NCBI RefSeq assembly: GCF_003028415.1
Contig: NZ_PYSV01000017.1
Coordinates: 9,555 to 73,554, forward strand
Reading direction: 5' to 3'
Source: Deinococcus arcticus
GTDB lineage: Bacteria > Deinococcota > Deinococci > Deinococcales > Deinococcaceae
Length of the DNA stretch: 64,000 nucleotides
Shown: positions 40,437 through 48,981 of the stretch, piece by piece
Numbering within the stretch: the first letter of the stretch is position 1
Layout of the letters: each line of letters starts with the position of its first letter
The notes under the pieces: generated by a model
The model's input: only the letters and a program-made list of their open reading frames with translations
Database searches by the model: none
What the model was told of the DNA's origin: nothing
Translations under genes and position numbers: made by a program

Positions 40437-40745
40437 ACTAGAGTGAAGCTCCTGCCAGTGCTTGAAGCGGCCCAGGTTCAGCCGTACGCATCGGGCGGCC
40501 CGCACGAGGTCGGCAATGGGCTTCTGCTGCGCAGCGACCTGCACTGCCTGGACGATCAGGGCTTCGTCGCAGTGGATCCGGATGACCGGCGCCTCCTGGC
40601 GAGCCGCCACGGCCAGGAAGAGGTCCACGATGGCCACTACTGTCACGCCCTGGCAGGCCAGACGCTCGCTAAATCTCAGCGCGGACTCACTCCTCCGAAT
40701 CGGGAGCGGCTGCTGGATTACGCGGAGCCCCCCTCCTATGCGTGA
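40437..40745 (+). pseudogene. C-terminal remnant of an HNH endonuclease
   Basis: The frame from 40437 reads LPVLEAAQVQPYASGGPHEVGNGLLLRSDLHCLDD and continues to a stop at 40745. This is the C-terminal half of a common HNH nuclease family (usual form LPVLEAAHIxPY...N.LLLRSDLHxLFD), whose N-terminal DUF and first Cys pair are missing. The first catalytic-region His (AAH) is changed to Gln, and Phe of LFD to Leu. The remnant has no start codon with a ribosome-binding site and overlaps the next gene by eight bases. I infer a dead fragment. Confidence 0.65.
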
Positions 40746-41859
40746 CGGCCGTGACGTGCTTGCGACCCTCCTGCGTCACGAGGCGAAGGCCAACACCTAT
40801 AAGTTCGCGCTGGTCCGCGCCCTGAATGATCTGGCGCTCGAGTACCCCTGGTGGCCGCAGCAGCCTGTCATCGTGCCGCTGCGCCGGGTGGCGGAACGCT
40901 GGCTGGTCTCCTACTGGCCGTTTGTTGGTGAACAGGAAGTGCAGCAAGGCGTCCGCCCCATCCGGGGCGGCGTCCAGCGTCAGGACATGAGCTTCCGTGC
41001 GGCGCTGACCCGGCTGCGCCACGCCTGGGACGCGCTGCCCTACACCCGCGGCCACCCGGCCGACGGCGCCCTCCTCCTGGCTGAGTACCGGGCGGGCCGG
41101 GGCCGGCTTGAGCCGCACCTCCTCACCCTGACGGAGCAGGCGCTGGACGCCACCACACAGGCCGTGAAGCAGCCGGTGAAGTACGCCGGGACCAGCGGCG
41201 CCTACGGCCTCTTCAGTGCACCCGCGCCGGTCCGGACCCTGCCGGGCCACCCACTGCCCGGCGCGCAGCCTGAAGAACTGGCGTTCGTCGTTCCAGCTGA
41301 TCTCTGGCAGGCCCTGCGGGACTTGTCCCTCTGGGTTGAGGCGCTGAGCCTGCACGAATGGAGCCTGTTCGTCGAGCGGGTCGATCAAACCCCCGCCGTC
41401 ACCCGCGGCGAGGTGTTCACCCTGCTGACAGCTGCTCCAGAGGCCCGGGTGCCCCTGACCTGGGAGCGGAACCAGGTGAGGATGCTGCTCCTCGAAGGCC
41501 ACGGATTGACCTGTCCCTGGACCGGGCGTGCCCTCAGGGCGGAGGGCTTCCAGCTCGACCACCTGATTCCAGTCTCGGTTCATCCGATCAACGAATGGTG
41601 GAACCTGATCCCAAGTGATCCGCAGCACAACATGCATGTCAAGCGCGCCCGTATTCCTGGGGAAAGCAGGCTCCATCAGGCGCTGCCCATCCTCACGCAG
41701 ACGTACGCGGCATACACGGCGGTGCCCAGCCTGGCCACCAGCTTCCTGAGCGACGTGCAGGGACGATTCGGCCACGTGCCGGCCCCTGCGCATCTCGCCC
41801 AGGAGGTGGTTCAGCTGAGCCACGCCGTGGCGCAGGCGCGGAATGTGCCGCGCTACTGA
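40738..41859 (+). CDS. HNH endonuclease-domain protein
   Basis: The 373-residue protein has an HNH module near residues 257-305: LTCPWTGRAL, QLDHLIPVSVHP, EWWNLIPSDPQHN and KRAR, which fits an HNH/DUF fold in which the DH pair and the later N and H form the metal site. The N-terminal 240 residues are helical and unassigned. I start at ATG 40738 (MRDGRDVLATLL) because sequence upstream in this frame is non-protein-like. The reading direction is opposite to that of the surrounding defence genes. It is probably a nuclease, either in defence or as part of a mobile unit. Confidence 0.78.
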   Translation: MRDGRDVLATLLRHEAKANTYKFALVRALNDLALEYPWWPQQPVIVPLRRVAERWLVSYWPFVGEQEVQQGVRPIRGGVQRQDMSFRAALTRLRHAWDALPYTRGHPADGALLLAEYRAGRGRLEPHLLTLTEQALDATTQAVKQPVKYAGTSGAYGLFSAPAPVRTLPGHPLPGAQPEELAFVVPADLWQALRDLSLWVEALSLHEWSLFVERVDQTPAVTRGEVFTLLTAAPEARVPLTWERNQVRMLLLEGHGLTCPWTGRALRAEGFQLDHLIPVSVHPINEWWNLIPSDPQHNMHVKRARIPGESRLHQALPILTQTYAAYTAVPSLATSFLSDVQGRFGHVPAPAHLAQEVVQLSHAVAQARNVPRY

Positions 41860-42071
41860 CGCCCCGCCGGAACGCCGACGTCGAACCTCTGGGCCCCCCA
41901 GCTGATTCGGCAGCCTCTCAAAGGCAGGCAGGTGGCGCGGCGCCAGGGCCGGTCCACAACGCCGGAACCGGCGAGCCCCCGTGACCTCCCGGGTCCCCTG
42001 GCCTGCAGCAGCTCACACCCAGTTTCGCCAGGCTGTCGAGAGGCCAGACGCGCCACCCTGGATCAGGGCCC

Positions 42072-42746
42072 TCAAAACGACACGCGCTGCTGGTAGCCCT
42101 CGTACTCGTACAGCCACCGTTTTCTGGCGTCTGACTGCCCCTTGGTGGCCAGAATGAAATTGAGGTACGACCGGACATCTGTGCCCTTCGACTCGTCCCA
42201 GATCCCGTAATGATCGTCGAGCAGGAAAACCGCCGGGTCTTTCTTCCGGGTGAAGGCCAGGATGCACGCACGGTACTCGCTGAACAGGTCGAACGGCCGC
42301 ATGCTCTGGTGAAAGTCCTCCTCGCTCAGCGCCTGACCGTGAAAGCCCAGCTCAGGGTCGTAGTACACCTCGTCGCCCCACGGCCGGGTCAGCACCTCCC
42401 GAAGCGGCAGAATGTGGATCGCCGCCGAGGCGAACGCATCACTGCGGTTCTCGACGTCCATCTCCGGGGACGACAGGAAAAAGGCCTGACGTTCCTGTTC
42501 ACTGAGGTCAGGGTTGAGAAACCACTTCAGCCTGACCCCATTCATCTGGCCGTAGAAGGCCCGAAGATCGGCCGTCAACGCGTAACCGGTTTCGGTCTCG
42601 AGGGCCTGAATGTCGGCGGCGGACAGCGCGTCCCCCAGTTCGAACCGCTCCACCGTGAAGTGCGGATTCCCGTGAAGCTCGTCGGCCATTCGCGTGAAAG
42701 CCTGCCGGTAGTCGATCCAGGCTGAGGAGCTGTTCTCCACCGTCAT
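42072..42746 (-). CDS. SMI1/KNR4 (SUKH) family protein, probable immunity protein
   Basis: The 224-residue protein fits the SUKH superfamily: SAADIQALETETGYALTADLRAFYGQMNG early on, followed by VRLKWF, ILPLREVLTR and ILAFTRKKDPAVFLLDDHYGIW. SUKH proteins are common immunity proteins in polymorphic toxin cassettes. The ATG at 42746 follows GGAG by six bases. It lies downstream of the DUF4157 effector and the duplicated protein on the same strand, after a gap of about 125 bases. The cognate toxin is probably the effector upstream, but SUKH proteins can also be spare immunity genes. Confidence 0.78.
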   Translation of the reverse strand: MTVENSSSAWIDYRQAFTRMADELHGNPHFTVERFELGDALSAADIQALETETGYALTADLRAFYGQMNGVRLKWFLNPDLSEQERQAFFLSSPEMDVENRSDAFASAAIHILPLREVLTRPWGDEVYYDPELGFHGQALSEEDFHQSMRPFDLFSEYRACILAFTRKKDPAVFLLDDHYGIWDESKGTDVRSYLNFILATKGQSDARKRWLYEYEGYQQRVSF

Positions 42747-42872
42747 CTCGTTCTCCACGCTCGCAATGGTTTGATCGCTTGGACAACCGTCAGCTGCTGA
42801 GCGACCTGAAGGGCGCCCTCAGCTCGGTAGGCCCGTACCGTCTTCCGCAACTGCCCGTTCATCCAGCCGGTA

Positions 42873-44219
42873 TCAGGCTGGGCGACGGGCTGCCCAGACC
42901 TCCAGCATCGCCCGCGCAAAGGCCTGCACCTCCAGGTCTTTGCCGCTTACTGCCTCGTCCTCAGCGGCGTTTTCGAGCGCAGGCAGGAACACCGGATCCA
43001 TTGAAAACGTCGCCCCCAGCATCGCTGCCTTTCGCTGCACTGCTGGGGCGAAATTCAGATGACCATCGATGAAGCGCCGTTTCCACGCTGGATTCAGCGT
43101 GGCGGCCGTGATACCCAGCTGCAGCAGCACTTCGTTCAGTTCCGCCCCCAGGGTCGCTTGCTCCGCCGCCGTGCGCAGCTCGTCCTCCGTGTACACACCC
43201 TCCAGGAGCCCGATGCCCCGGTCGATTTCGGCTTCGTCGTTCCCATAGAAATCCACGAAGGTCAAGCCCAGCGTCTGGATCACTTCCGCCCGCACGTCAG
43301 GGCTGCCGGCACTCACGTACACGTACCGCGCGGCCAGGACCTCGTGGTCCTCTTCTTCGATCTCCCAGTCCACCACCGTCCAGCCACCGGCCCGCAGAAA
43401 CAAGCTGGCACTCCAGGCTTCGGTGTTCACCAGCACGCGGCGATGGGGACGCACCCAGAAGGACCCCTGCAACCCCTCAGATGTCCCTTTTGCCAGAGGG
43501 CTGATCCAGGTGGCGGTCTCCCCCACCGGGGCCGTCAGGGCCGCTTGAATGAGGGCCTGGCGGCGCTCGGTCAACCGGTCGGCAACGGGTTGTTCCGCGC
43601 TCGGCATGTCTGCTGGACCGGACAGACCGTTGGTCTCCTGTGTCGGGTGGCCGCCGGTATTCAAAACTTGCAGGAGCCCGGCACTGTACGTCTGTACCTC
43701 AGGATCCTCGTCCTGCGCCGCCGCCTGCATCGCGGGCAGGAAGACCGGGTCGACCGCGAGGGTGGCCGCCAGGAGCGCAGCACAACGGGTTTCCCGGGCC
43801 CCCTGACGGATGTGCTGCTCGATGAAAGCCTGCTTCCAGGGCGGGTTGTGGGTCAGGGCGGTGAGACCCAGCTTCAGCAGCAGCGCTGGAAGCTCGTCCG
43901 GGGCCTGCACGTGCTCCGCCGCGCGTTGCAACTCCGCTTCCGTGTACCCCTCAAGGTGTTCAGCGGCTGCCTGAATCACGGCCGTGTCCTCGCCGTAGAA
44001 ATCCACGTAGTCCAGCCCCAACGGCTGATCCTCTACCGCAATCGCCTTGAGCGCTTCGTTGTTCCGGAAGACATGAATCATACGAGTCGTGACATTGTTA
44101 TGTTCTTCCGGATATTCGACATGCTCTAATTTCCAGCCGTTGTACCTCAACGTTTGGTGCGCTTCAAAGTAATCTGTGCTTCTGAGAAGCACCCGACAGG
44201 ATGGCCGTTCCGAATTCAT
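42873..44219 (-). CDS. Internally duplicated protein, candidate immunity protein
   Basis: I do not recognise the family. The 448-residue protein consists of two related halves of about 190 residues. Each has a GWKLE/GWTVV strand, a (Y/F)VDFYG(E/N)D motif, an EAELQRAAE/EDELRTAAE helix, a LG(L/I)TA.T.NP.WK segment and a VDPVFLPA/MDPVFLPA helix before a leucine-rich end. The halves are joined by a linker of about 60 residues. ATG at 44219 follows GAGGTG and is only eight bases from the effector stop, so it is co-transcribed. That position and the duplication suggest it neutralises the DUF4157 effector. Confidence 0.75.
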   Translation of the reverse strand: MNSERPSCRVLLRSTDYFEAHQTLRYNGWKLEHVEYPEEHNNVTTRMIHVFRNNEALKAIAVEDQPLGLDYVDFYGEDTAVIQAAAEHLEGYTEAELQRAAEHVQAPDELPALLLKLGLTALTHNPPWKQAFIEQHIRQGARETRCAALLAATLAVDPVFLPAMQAAAQDEDPEVQTYSAGLLQVLNTGGHPTQETNGLSGPADMPSAEQPVADRLTERRQALIQAALTAPVGETATWISPLAKGTSEGLQGSFWVRPHRRVLVNTEAWSASLFLRAGGWTVVDWEIEEEDHEVLAARYVYVSAGSPDVRAEVIQTLGLTFVDFYGNDEAEIDRGIGLLEGVYTEDELRTAAEQATLGAELNEVLLQLGITAATLNPAWKRRFIDGHLNFAPAVQRKAAMLGATFSMDPVFLPALENAAEDEAVSGKDLEVQAFARAMLEVWAARRPA

Positions 44220-44226
44220 TCGCACC

Positions 44227-47200
44227 TCAGTCGATCTGCTCAACAAGCCAAGAGACAAAGACTTGCTTGGAAGGGAAGGCCTTCATTTTGGTATGTGCAA
44301 TCCAGGCACGTGCCAGGCTGGCTGTTCTTCGCTCAAACTCCACAGCCTGAGGCGTGGCTCTCGGTTGAGTGGCGCTTCCGCTCGCATTCGAGGGAACCCC
44401 CTTCAAAATGGCGGTCAACCGTTGCTCAAAGACACGCGCTCCACTTTCCCCACTCTGCATCGAGAAAGGATAGGCCCCGCCCCCGAAGCGAGTGAACTGA
44501 CGTCCCTCAAACGCTTCCCTAAAGGTCATTTTTCCGGCGCCGATCAAATCCAGCATCATTCGCAGGGACATGATGTTCGTCGCCCCGCGCGATGATTCAG
44601 CGCCTGACAGCACACTCATCAACGCGGTGATGCCTCCAACAGACGACCTCAGCTTCGGTGCGAGTTGCCTTGTCTGCGAAAAGATGAGGAGTTCCCGACT
44701 GAGCTGGCGCTCGCTGATTCCAGCGCTCTGACAGATCGTTTGAATTTCTCTACACATGAGGTCCGTGGGCTTGTGGTGCCCGCCCGAGTTCTTGACCGAG
44801 TACGAACCGCCTTTGGTCACGAACAGGGCAATCCGCTTCGCGAAGATCTTGCGGGCATTGGAGATCACGAGTTCCATCGTCGGGGTCGTGGCCTGCGCCG
44901 TGGGTTGATGGTGAACGGTCACCTGCACCTTCAGGTTGAACTTCACGGGCAGCTCCTTGGCCGCCTTGTAGATGCCCTCGAACGACTCGCCTGGGCCCAG
45001 GTGAACGGTGACGTTGGCCATGGCCTGGTTCTGCCCTGTACCGGTCCCCAGCTGGCCTTGAATCTGGCCGGTGTGCCGTGCGGTATCCGCCTGAAGCCTT
45101 GCGTACGCTTTCGAGCTATGAACGGCCTGCAGGATCAATTGGTTGAGCACGCCGTCCGTCACTGGCGTTCCATTGATCGTCACGACCGCAGACCGGTGTT
45201 GCGCCTGATCAAGCGCTTCATACACGGTGATCAGGGCTTGACGCACCCGCTGCACCACACTGTTGGCCTGCTTCTTGGGATCGGCGGCGCCGGTGCCGAC
45301 ATGCGAGGTCGCGACGGCCGGGCCAACCGCCTGAGCCATGCGCCGCTTTTCCTGATTGATGACGGTGGCAGCGGTGGCCAGACCAGCCCGCACGCCGGGT
45401 TGCGTGTGAACCCCCAGCTTGATGCACTTCTGCCGCAGCTCTGCGAGGTGCGTCATGGCGTCGGCCGGCGTGGACGCCACCATGATCACCGGTTGACGGC
45501 CCTTCATTTCCACCCAGACGCTGTGCTTCTCTTTCCCGACCTGGAACTTCTGAATCGGCGTAATGATGCCTTTCAGGGCCGTGATGGCTTGACGGGCGGC
45601 TGCCCGGCCCTGCTGCATGCCGTTGGCCGCTAAGGTCTTCCCGGCCCCCACGATCTTTTTGAGCCGTGCCATGACGGCATCGATGAGCTTGTCGATGCCC
45701 AGCTTCCGGCGCATGCCTCCCACCAATTTCCTGATGCGCGTCCCGAGGTTCCCGATGCCCAGGAAGTTCGCCGCGAAGCTGAACATCACGGGCAGCGCTT
45801 TCCCGACCGTCTGCTCCACGTACCGGGCCGCGCCCGCCACGTTTCCGGCCGCGATCTCCCGGACACTGCTCAGCGCGGTCATGATCACCCCCATGATCTG
45901 CCGGCCCCTGTCGATCACGGTCTGGATGGTGCTCCAGGCGGTCATGAGCGCGCCGATCGCGGCCCCCGCCGGATTGAACATCAGGGCCACGCGTTGAATG
46001 CCCTTTTTGACCAGCGTTTCCGTCACCTCGGTCTTGATGCCACTGATGACCTGCCCGCCCAGCTGGGGGGCCACAGCCTTCAGCTCCGGGGCTTTGCCCA
46101 CGTTGCCCTTGAGCTGCCCGAGGGCCCCGCCTGCCCCTTCCAGGAAGGCGATCTTCTTCTCTGCTCCCGGCCCCAGTTCCTTGAGCAGGCGGGCCCGCAG
46201 CGCGTCGTAGCCCAGGTCCATGATGCTCAGGGCCGTCATCAGGACGCCTTCGACATTCAGATTCCTGGGGAACTGGATGTTAGCGCTGCCCATCAGCCAG
46301 TCGCCCAGACCCTTCTGAATCCACTGCCCGGACCGCCCCACGAACCCCATGAACCCCTGCTTGAGGGCGTTCATCAGGTTTTTGGCGAACTGGCCGGGGT
46401 TCTTCAGCACCTGGGTGATGACGTCGCCCGCTTGGCGCAGCTGCGCCATGATGCGCTTGCCCGCCGGGCCCAGCCCGGCGGTGATGGCGCTCAGGGTAAT
46501 GTCGGCCAGCTTGCGGGCCGACTGCACCACCAGCGCACGGACCTTGTTCGTGGCGGCCACCAGAATGCCTTTGGCCTTCGCGAGATTTGGCAGCCCGCTC
46601 AGGGAAGCCTTGAGGTCCGTCACCACCTTGCCGAGCTGCAATTTGGTCAGCTCGCCTTTAAACCATGTCCAAGCCTTGCCCAAGAGGTTCTGCTCGCGCA
46701 CGACCTTCACCATGTCTCTGAAGGGCCCCGGCACGAACTGCCCCAGGGCGGTCAGTAGGGCATTGGGATCGGCTTTGACGGCCCTGCCGGCCACCGGATC
46801 GAAACCGAGGGCCATCGTCAGCGGCTTATAGCCCGGGATGTTGCCCGCCAGTTCGCTGAGCTTGTCACCCACCACGCTGCGCTGGATCGTCAGGTCCGGG
46901 TGCCGCTGCAGGGCACGCAGTGGGGTCAAGAGGGCGTGACTGGCAGCGCCGTCTTGCACGCGAGCCAGGGCGGCGCGTGGACTGTAGATCCCTGGGGCGT
47001 ATGGGCCATCCTGGTGAGGCACAGGCGGCAGGAGGCTCTTGGGGCTGGGCATAACCTGGGCGAGTTTCGCCCCCGTCCGCTGCGCCTCAGTCTCCAGGCC
47101 GCGGTCGGGGTCGATGCCCGTACCCACACGGCCCTGGCCCTGCTGAACCACGTGCGTGACCTCGTGGGCCAGCAATTCAAGACCGCTCTGCGTATTTGGA

Positions 47201-48129
47201 TCAAATTTCCCGCTCTGGAAAAAAATGTCCGTGCCTGTCGTGAACGCGACCGCATGTACGCCTTTGGCCAGCGTGTCGGCTTCGGCGTCATCGTGGATCC
47301 GCACCTTGCTCAGGTCATGGTTCAGGCCCCGCTCCAAGTGCCGGCGGATGGCTTCAGGCAATGGACTACCTGCCCCACGCCGCGCCTGAATGCGGGCCAG
47401 CACCGGTTGCGTGGCCTGCGCATCCAGTTCGGCCAGTTCACGTTGTAACGCCAGGCCCTGCAGGACCTCAGCGTCCTGGCGCGCCTGCCCCTCGAACCGC
47501 TGCGCCGCCGCGTCCACTGCCCGCTGCAGGGCCAGGCGCTCGCCTGCCGGCACCATGCCCAGCACCACCCGCGCGATCGGGGCGCTGAGCGCCTGACGCT
47601 GCAAGGACGCCAGATGCTCACCGTAGGCGTCGTAGCGGGCCTGAGGCGGGCCCTTGTCGTGGCGAAACCCCTGGGCGAGCGTGGCGGCCACCTGACGCTG
47701 AAGGGCCGTGAAGGCGGCGTACGTCCGGGCATCCAGGGTCTGCCCTTCGACCGCCTCTGCCCGGGCCCGCATCACCGTCACCCACTCCGCCGGCGTCTGA
47801 GGCTGAACCACGGGGGAATTCGCAGGCTGGGTCTGCCGTTGGAGAGCGGCCTGCACGAGCTCTGGGGACGGGGCAAGAGGTGACAGTTGTGCCTGCACCG
47901 CCTCACGTCGGCTTTGGAGACGTTCAGCCTCCGCCTGTTCAAGTGCCGCGGCCCGCAGTGGCGCCTGCACCACCTGCCGCTGCGCAGCCACGGGCCGCCG
48001 GGTGTGCTGCTGCAGGGCCTGCTGGGCCCGAGCCTGCCGGACGTTCTGTTCGGCAAGCTGCGGTAAGACGGGCAGCGCAGCCGGCTGAACGGCGGCCTTG
48101 TGAGATTTGCGGCGCTGCACGAACGTCAT
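44227..48129 (-). CDS. DUF4157 (eCIS-core) polymorphic toxin or effector, 1300 residues
   Basis: The N-terminal 200 residues are helical and Gln/Ala-rich. Near residue 270-330 lies a DUF4157 domain: LPEAIRRHLERGLNHDLSKVRIH..., AVAFTTGTDIFF and HEVTHVVQQG, a zinc-protease-like HEVTH site. The middle (about 400-900) has repeated glycine- and alanine-rich amphipathic or hydrophobic segments that may insert in a membrane. The C-terminal 400 residues hold a KGGSYSVKNSGGHHKPTDLMC region of unknown activity, probably the toxic tip. DUF4157 proteins are typical cargo of extracellular contractile injection systems and other polymorphic toxins. No structural injection genes are in this window. ATG at 48129 follows GGAGG with six-base spacing. 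Confidence 0.82.
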   Translation of the reverse strand: MTFVQRRKSHKAAVQPAALPVLPQLAEQNVRQARAQQALQQHTRRPVAAQRQVVQAPLRAAALEQAEAERLQSRREAVQAQLSPLAPSPELVQAALQRQTQPANSPVVQPQTPAEWVTVMRARAEAVEGQTLDARTYAAFTALQRQVAATLAQGFRHDKGPPQARYDAYGEHLASLQRQALSAPIARVVLGMVPAGERLALQRAVDAAAQRFEGQARQDAEVLQGLALQRELAELDAQATQPVLARIQARRGAGSPLPEAIRRHLERGLNHDLSKVRIHDDAEADTLAKGVHAVAFTTGTDIFFQSGKFDPNTQSGLELLAHEVTHVVQQGQGRVGTGIDPDRGLETEAQRTGAKLAQVMPSPKSLLPPVPHQDGPYAPGIYSPRAALARVQDGAASHALLTPLRALQRHPDLTIQRSVVGDKLSELAGNIPGYKPLTMALGFDPVAGRAVKADPNALLTALGQFVPGPFRDMVKVVREQNLLGKAWTWFKGELTKLQLGKVVTDLKASLSGLPNLAKAKGILVAATNKVRALVVQSARKLADITLSAITAGLGPAGKRIMAQLRQAGDVITQVLKNPGQFAKNLMNALKQGFMGFVGRSGQWIQKGLGDWLMGSANIQFPRNLNVEGVLMTALSIMDLGYDALRARLLKELGPGAEKKIAFLEGAGGALGQLKGNVGKAPELKAVAPQLGGQVISGIKTEVTETLVKKGIQRVALMFNPAGAAIGALMTAWSTIQTVIDRGRQIMGVIMTALSSVREIAAGNVAGAARYVEQTVGKALPVMFSFAANFLGIGNLGTRIRKLVGGMRRKLGIDKLIDAVMARLKKIVGAGKTLAANGMQQGRAAARQAITALKGIITPIQKFQVGKEKHSVWVEMKGRQPVIMVASTPADAMTHLAELRQKCIKLGVHTQPGVRAGLATAATVINQEKRRMAQAVGPAVATSHVGTGAADPKKQANSVVQRVRQALITVYEALDQAQHRSAVVTINGTPVTDGVLNQLILQAVHSSKAYARLQADTARHTGQIQGQLGTGTGQNQAMANVTVHLGPGESFEGIYKAAKELPVKFNLKVQVTVHHQPTAQATTPTMELVISNARKIFAKRIALFVTKGGSYSVKNSGGHHKPTDLMCREIQTICQSAGISERQLSRELLIFSQTRQLAPKLRSSVGGITALMSVLSGAESSRGATNIMSLRMMLDLIGAGKMTFREAFEGRQFTRFGGGAYPFSMQSGESGARVFEQRLTAILKGVPSNASGSATQPRATPQAVEFERRTASLARAWIAHTKMKAFPSKQVFVSWLVEQID

Positions 48130-48135
48130 GACCAA

Positions 48136-48690
48136 CCTCCCGAACGGACCCTCAGTCTACCGGGAGGGGGTCAGGGCTCGGGCCGCATGTGCGTCGATGG
48201 CGGCAGACAAGATCGGGGCGGCTCTCAAGACCTGCCAAACCCTCAAGTGTCGAAGCCTTGGCGCTGCCTGGCGTGGACACCCTGCCGACAACAACGTCAC
48301 ACACAATCAAGTCATTCCGACGGCCCGCCGCAAGCCATGGGCTTCTGTCATCCGACAGTCTGGCGAAACCGGTTCGGCAACTCCACATGTCAAAGCGTGC
48401 AGCAGGCAGGGAGCGCAAGACGGCATGGCACACCCTGATGGTTCCAGGCGTTCCATGCAGCACCGCTGAAGTTCTTGGCCGCCTGAAGTGCCGTTGTCCT
48501 GCCCGGATTCAGCTGAGGACTCAAAGGCCGGGGAGAGGCTGGAAAGGCCTGACCTGCCAATGCTCCACCCCTCTGAGATGTTTAAAGATGATTCTTTTAA
48601 ACAAAAAGAAAAATCATCACTTCATCAGTGCTCCGCCTGTTCAAAAGACAAATGTCGTCCTAGACGAAGAAAATTGTCCTTGAACCCCGA
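48136..48690. other. Non-coding region with AT-rich stretch beside the iterons
   Basis: There is no convincing gene in these 555 bases. The segment 48576-48680 is strikingly AT-rich for this window (runs such as TTTAAAGATGATTCTTTTAAAC and AAAAAGAAAAATCATC). An AT-rich stretch next to iterons is the usual place where plasmid DNA unwinds, so this is a good candidate for the unwinding part of the origin. I see no clear DnaA box. Confidence 0.5.
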
Positions 48691-48695
48691 ATTTC

Positions 48696-48981
48696 CCCCC
48701 AAACTTGACGAATAAACCCTCCAAACTTGACGAATAAATCGGCGCGTTTCCCCCAAACTTGACGAACAAACCCCCCAAACTTGACGAACAGGACCGTTGC
48801 GTTCCCCCAAACTTGACGAACACGCCAGCTGTAGGCCATAAACGCCTCTGGGACAGAGAAAATGCTGTTTCCCCCAAACTTGACGAACCATCTTGCCCCA
48901 AACTTGACGAACCACTTCCCCCAAACTTGACGAACCACTTCCCCCAAACTTGACGAACCACTTCCCCCAAACTTGACGAAC
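48696..48981 (+). repeat. Ten direct iterons, probable replication origin
   Basis: Ten copies of a unit with core CCCCAAACTTGACGAA lie in one orientation, most followed by C or CCA and several preceded by TT. By eye they start near 48697, 48719, 48749, 48773, 48804, 48871, 48896, 48919, 48941 and 48964. The last four are spaced 20-23 bases; one 66-base gap splits the set. The array ends at the Rep stop codon. Direct repeats beside a Rep gene are the standard binding sites that load the initiator and set copy number. Confidence 0.9.

Noticed and set aside
48625..48980. Minus-strand frames with repeated VRQVWG/VKFGG units, or a CRISPR array
   Set aside because: The protein repeats are only the iterons read as codons. 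The units are too short, the intervals irregular and several nearly touch, there are no spacers of constant length, and no cas genes are present.
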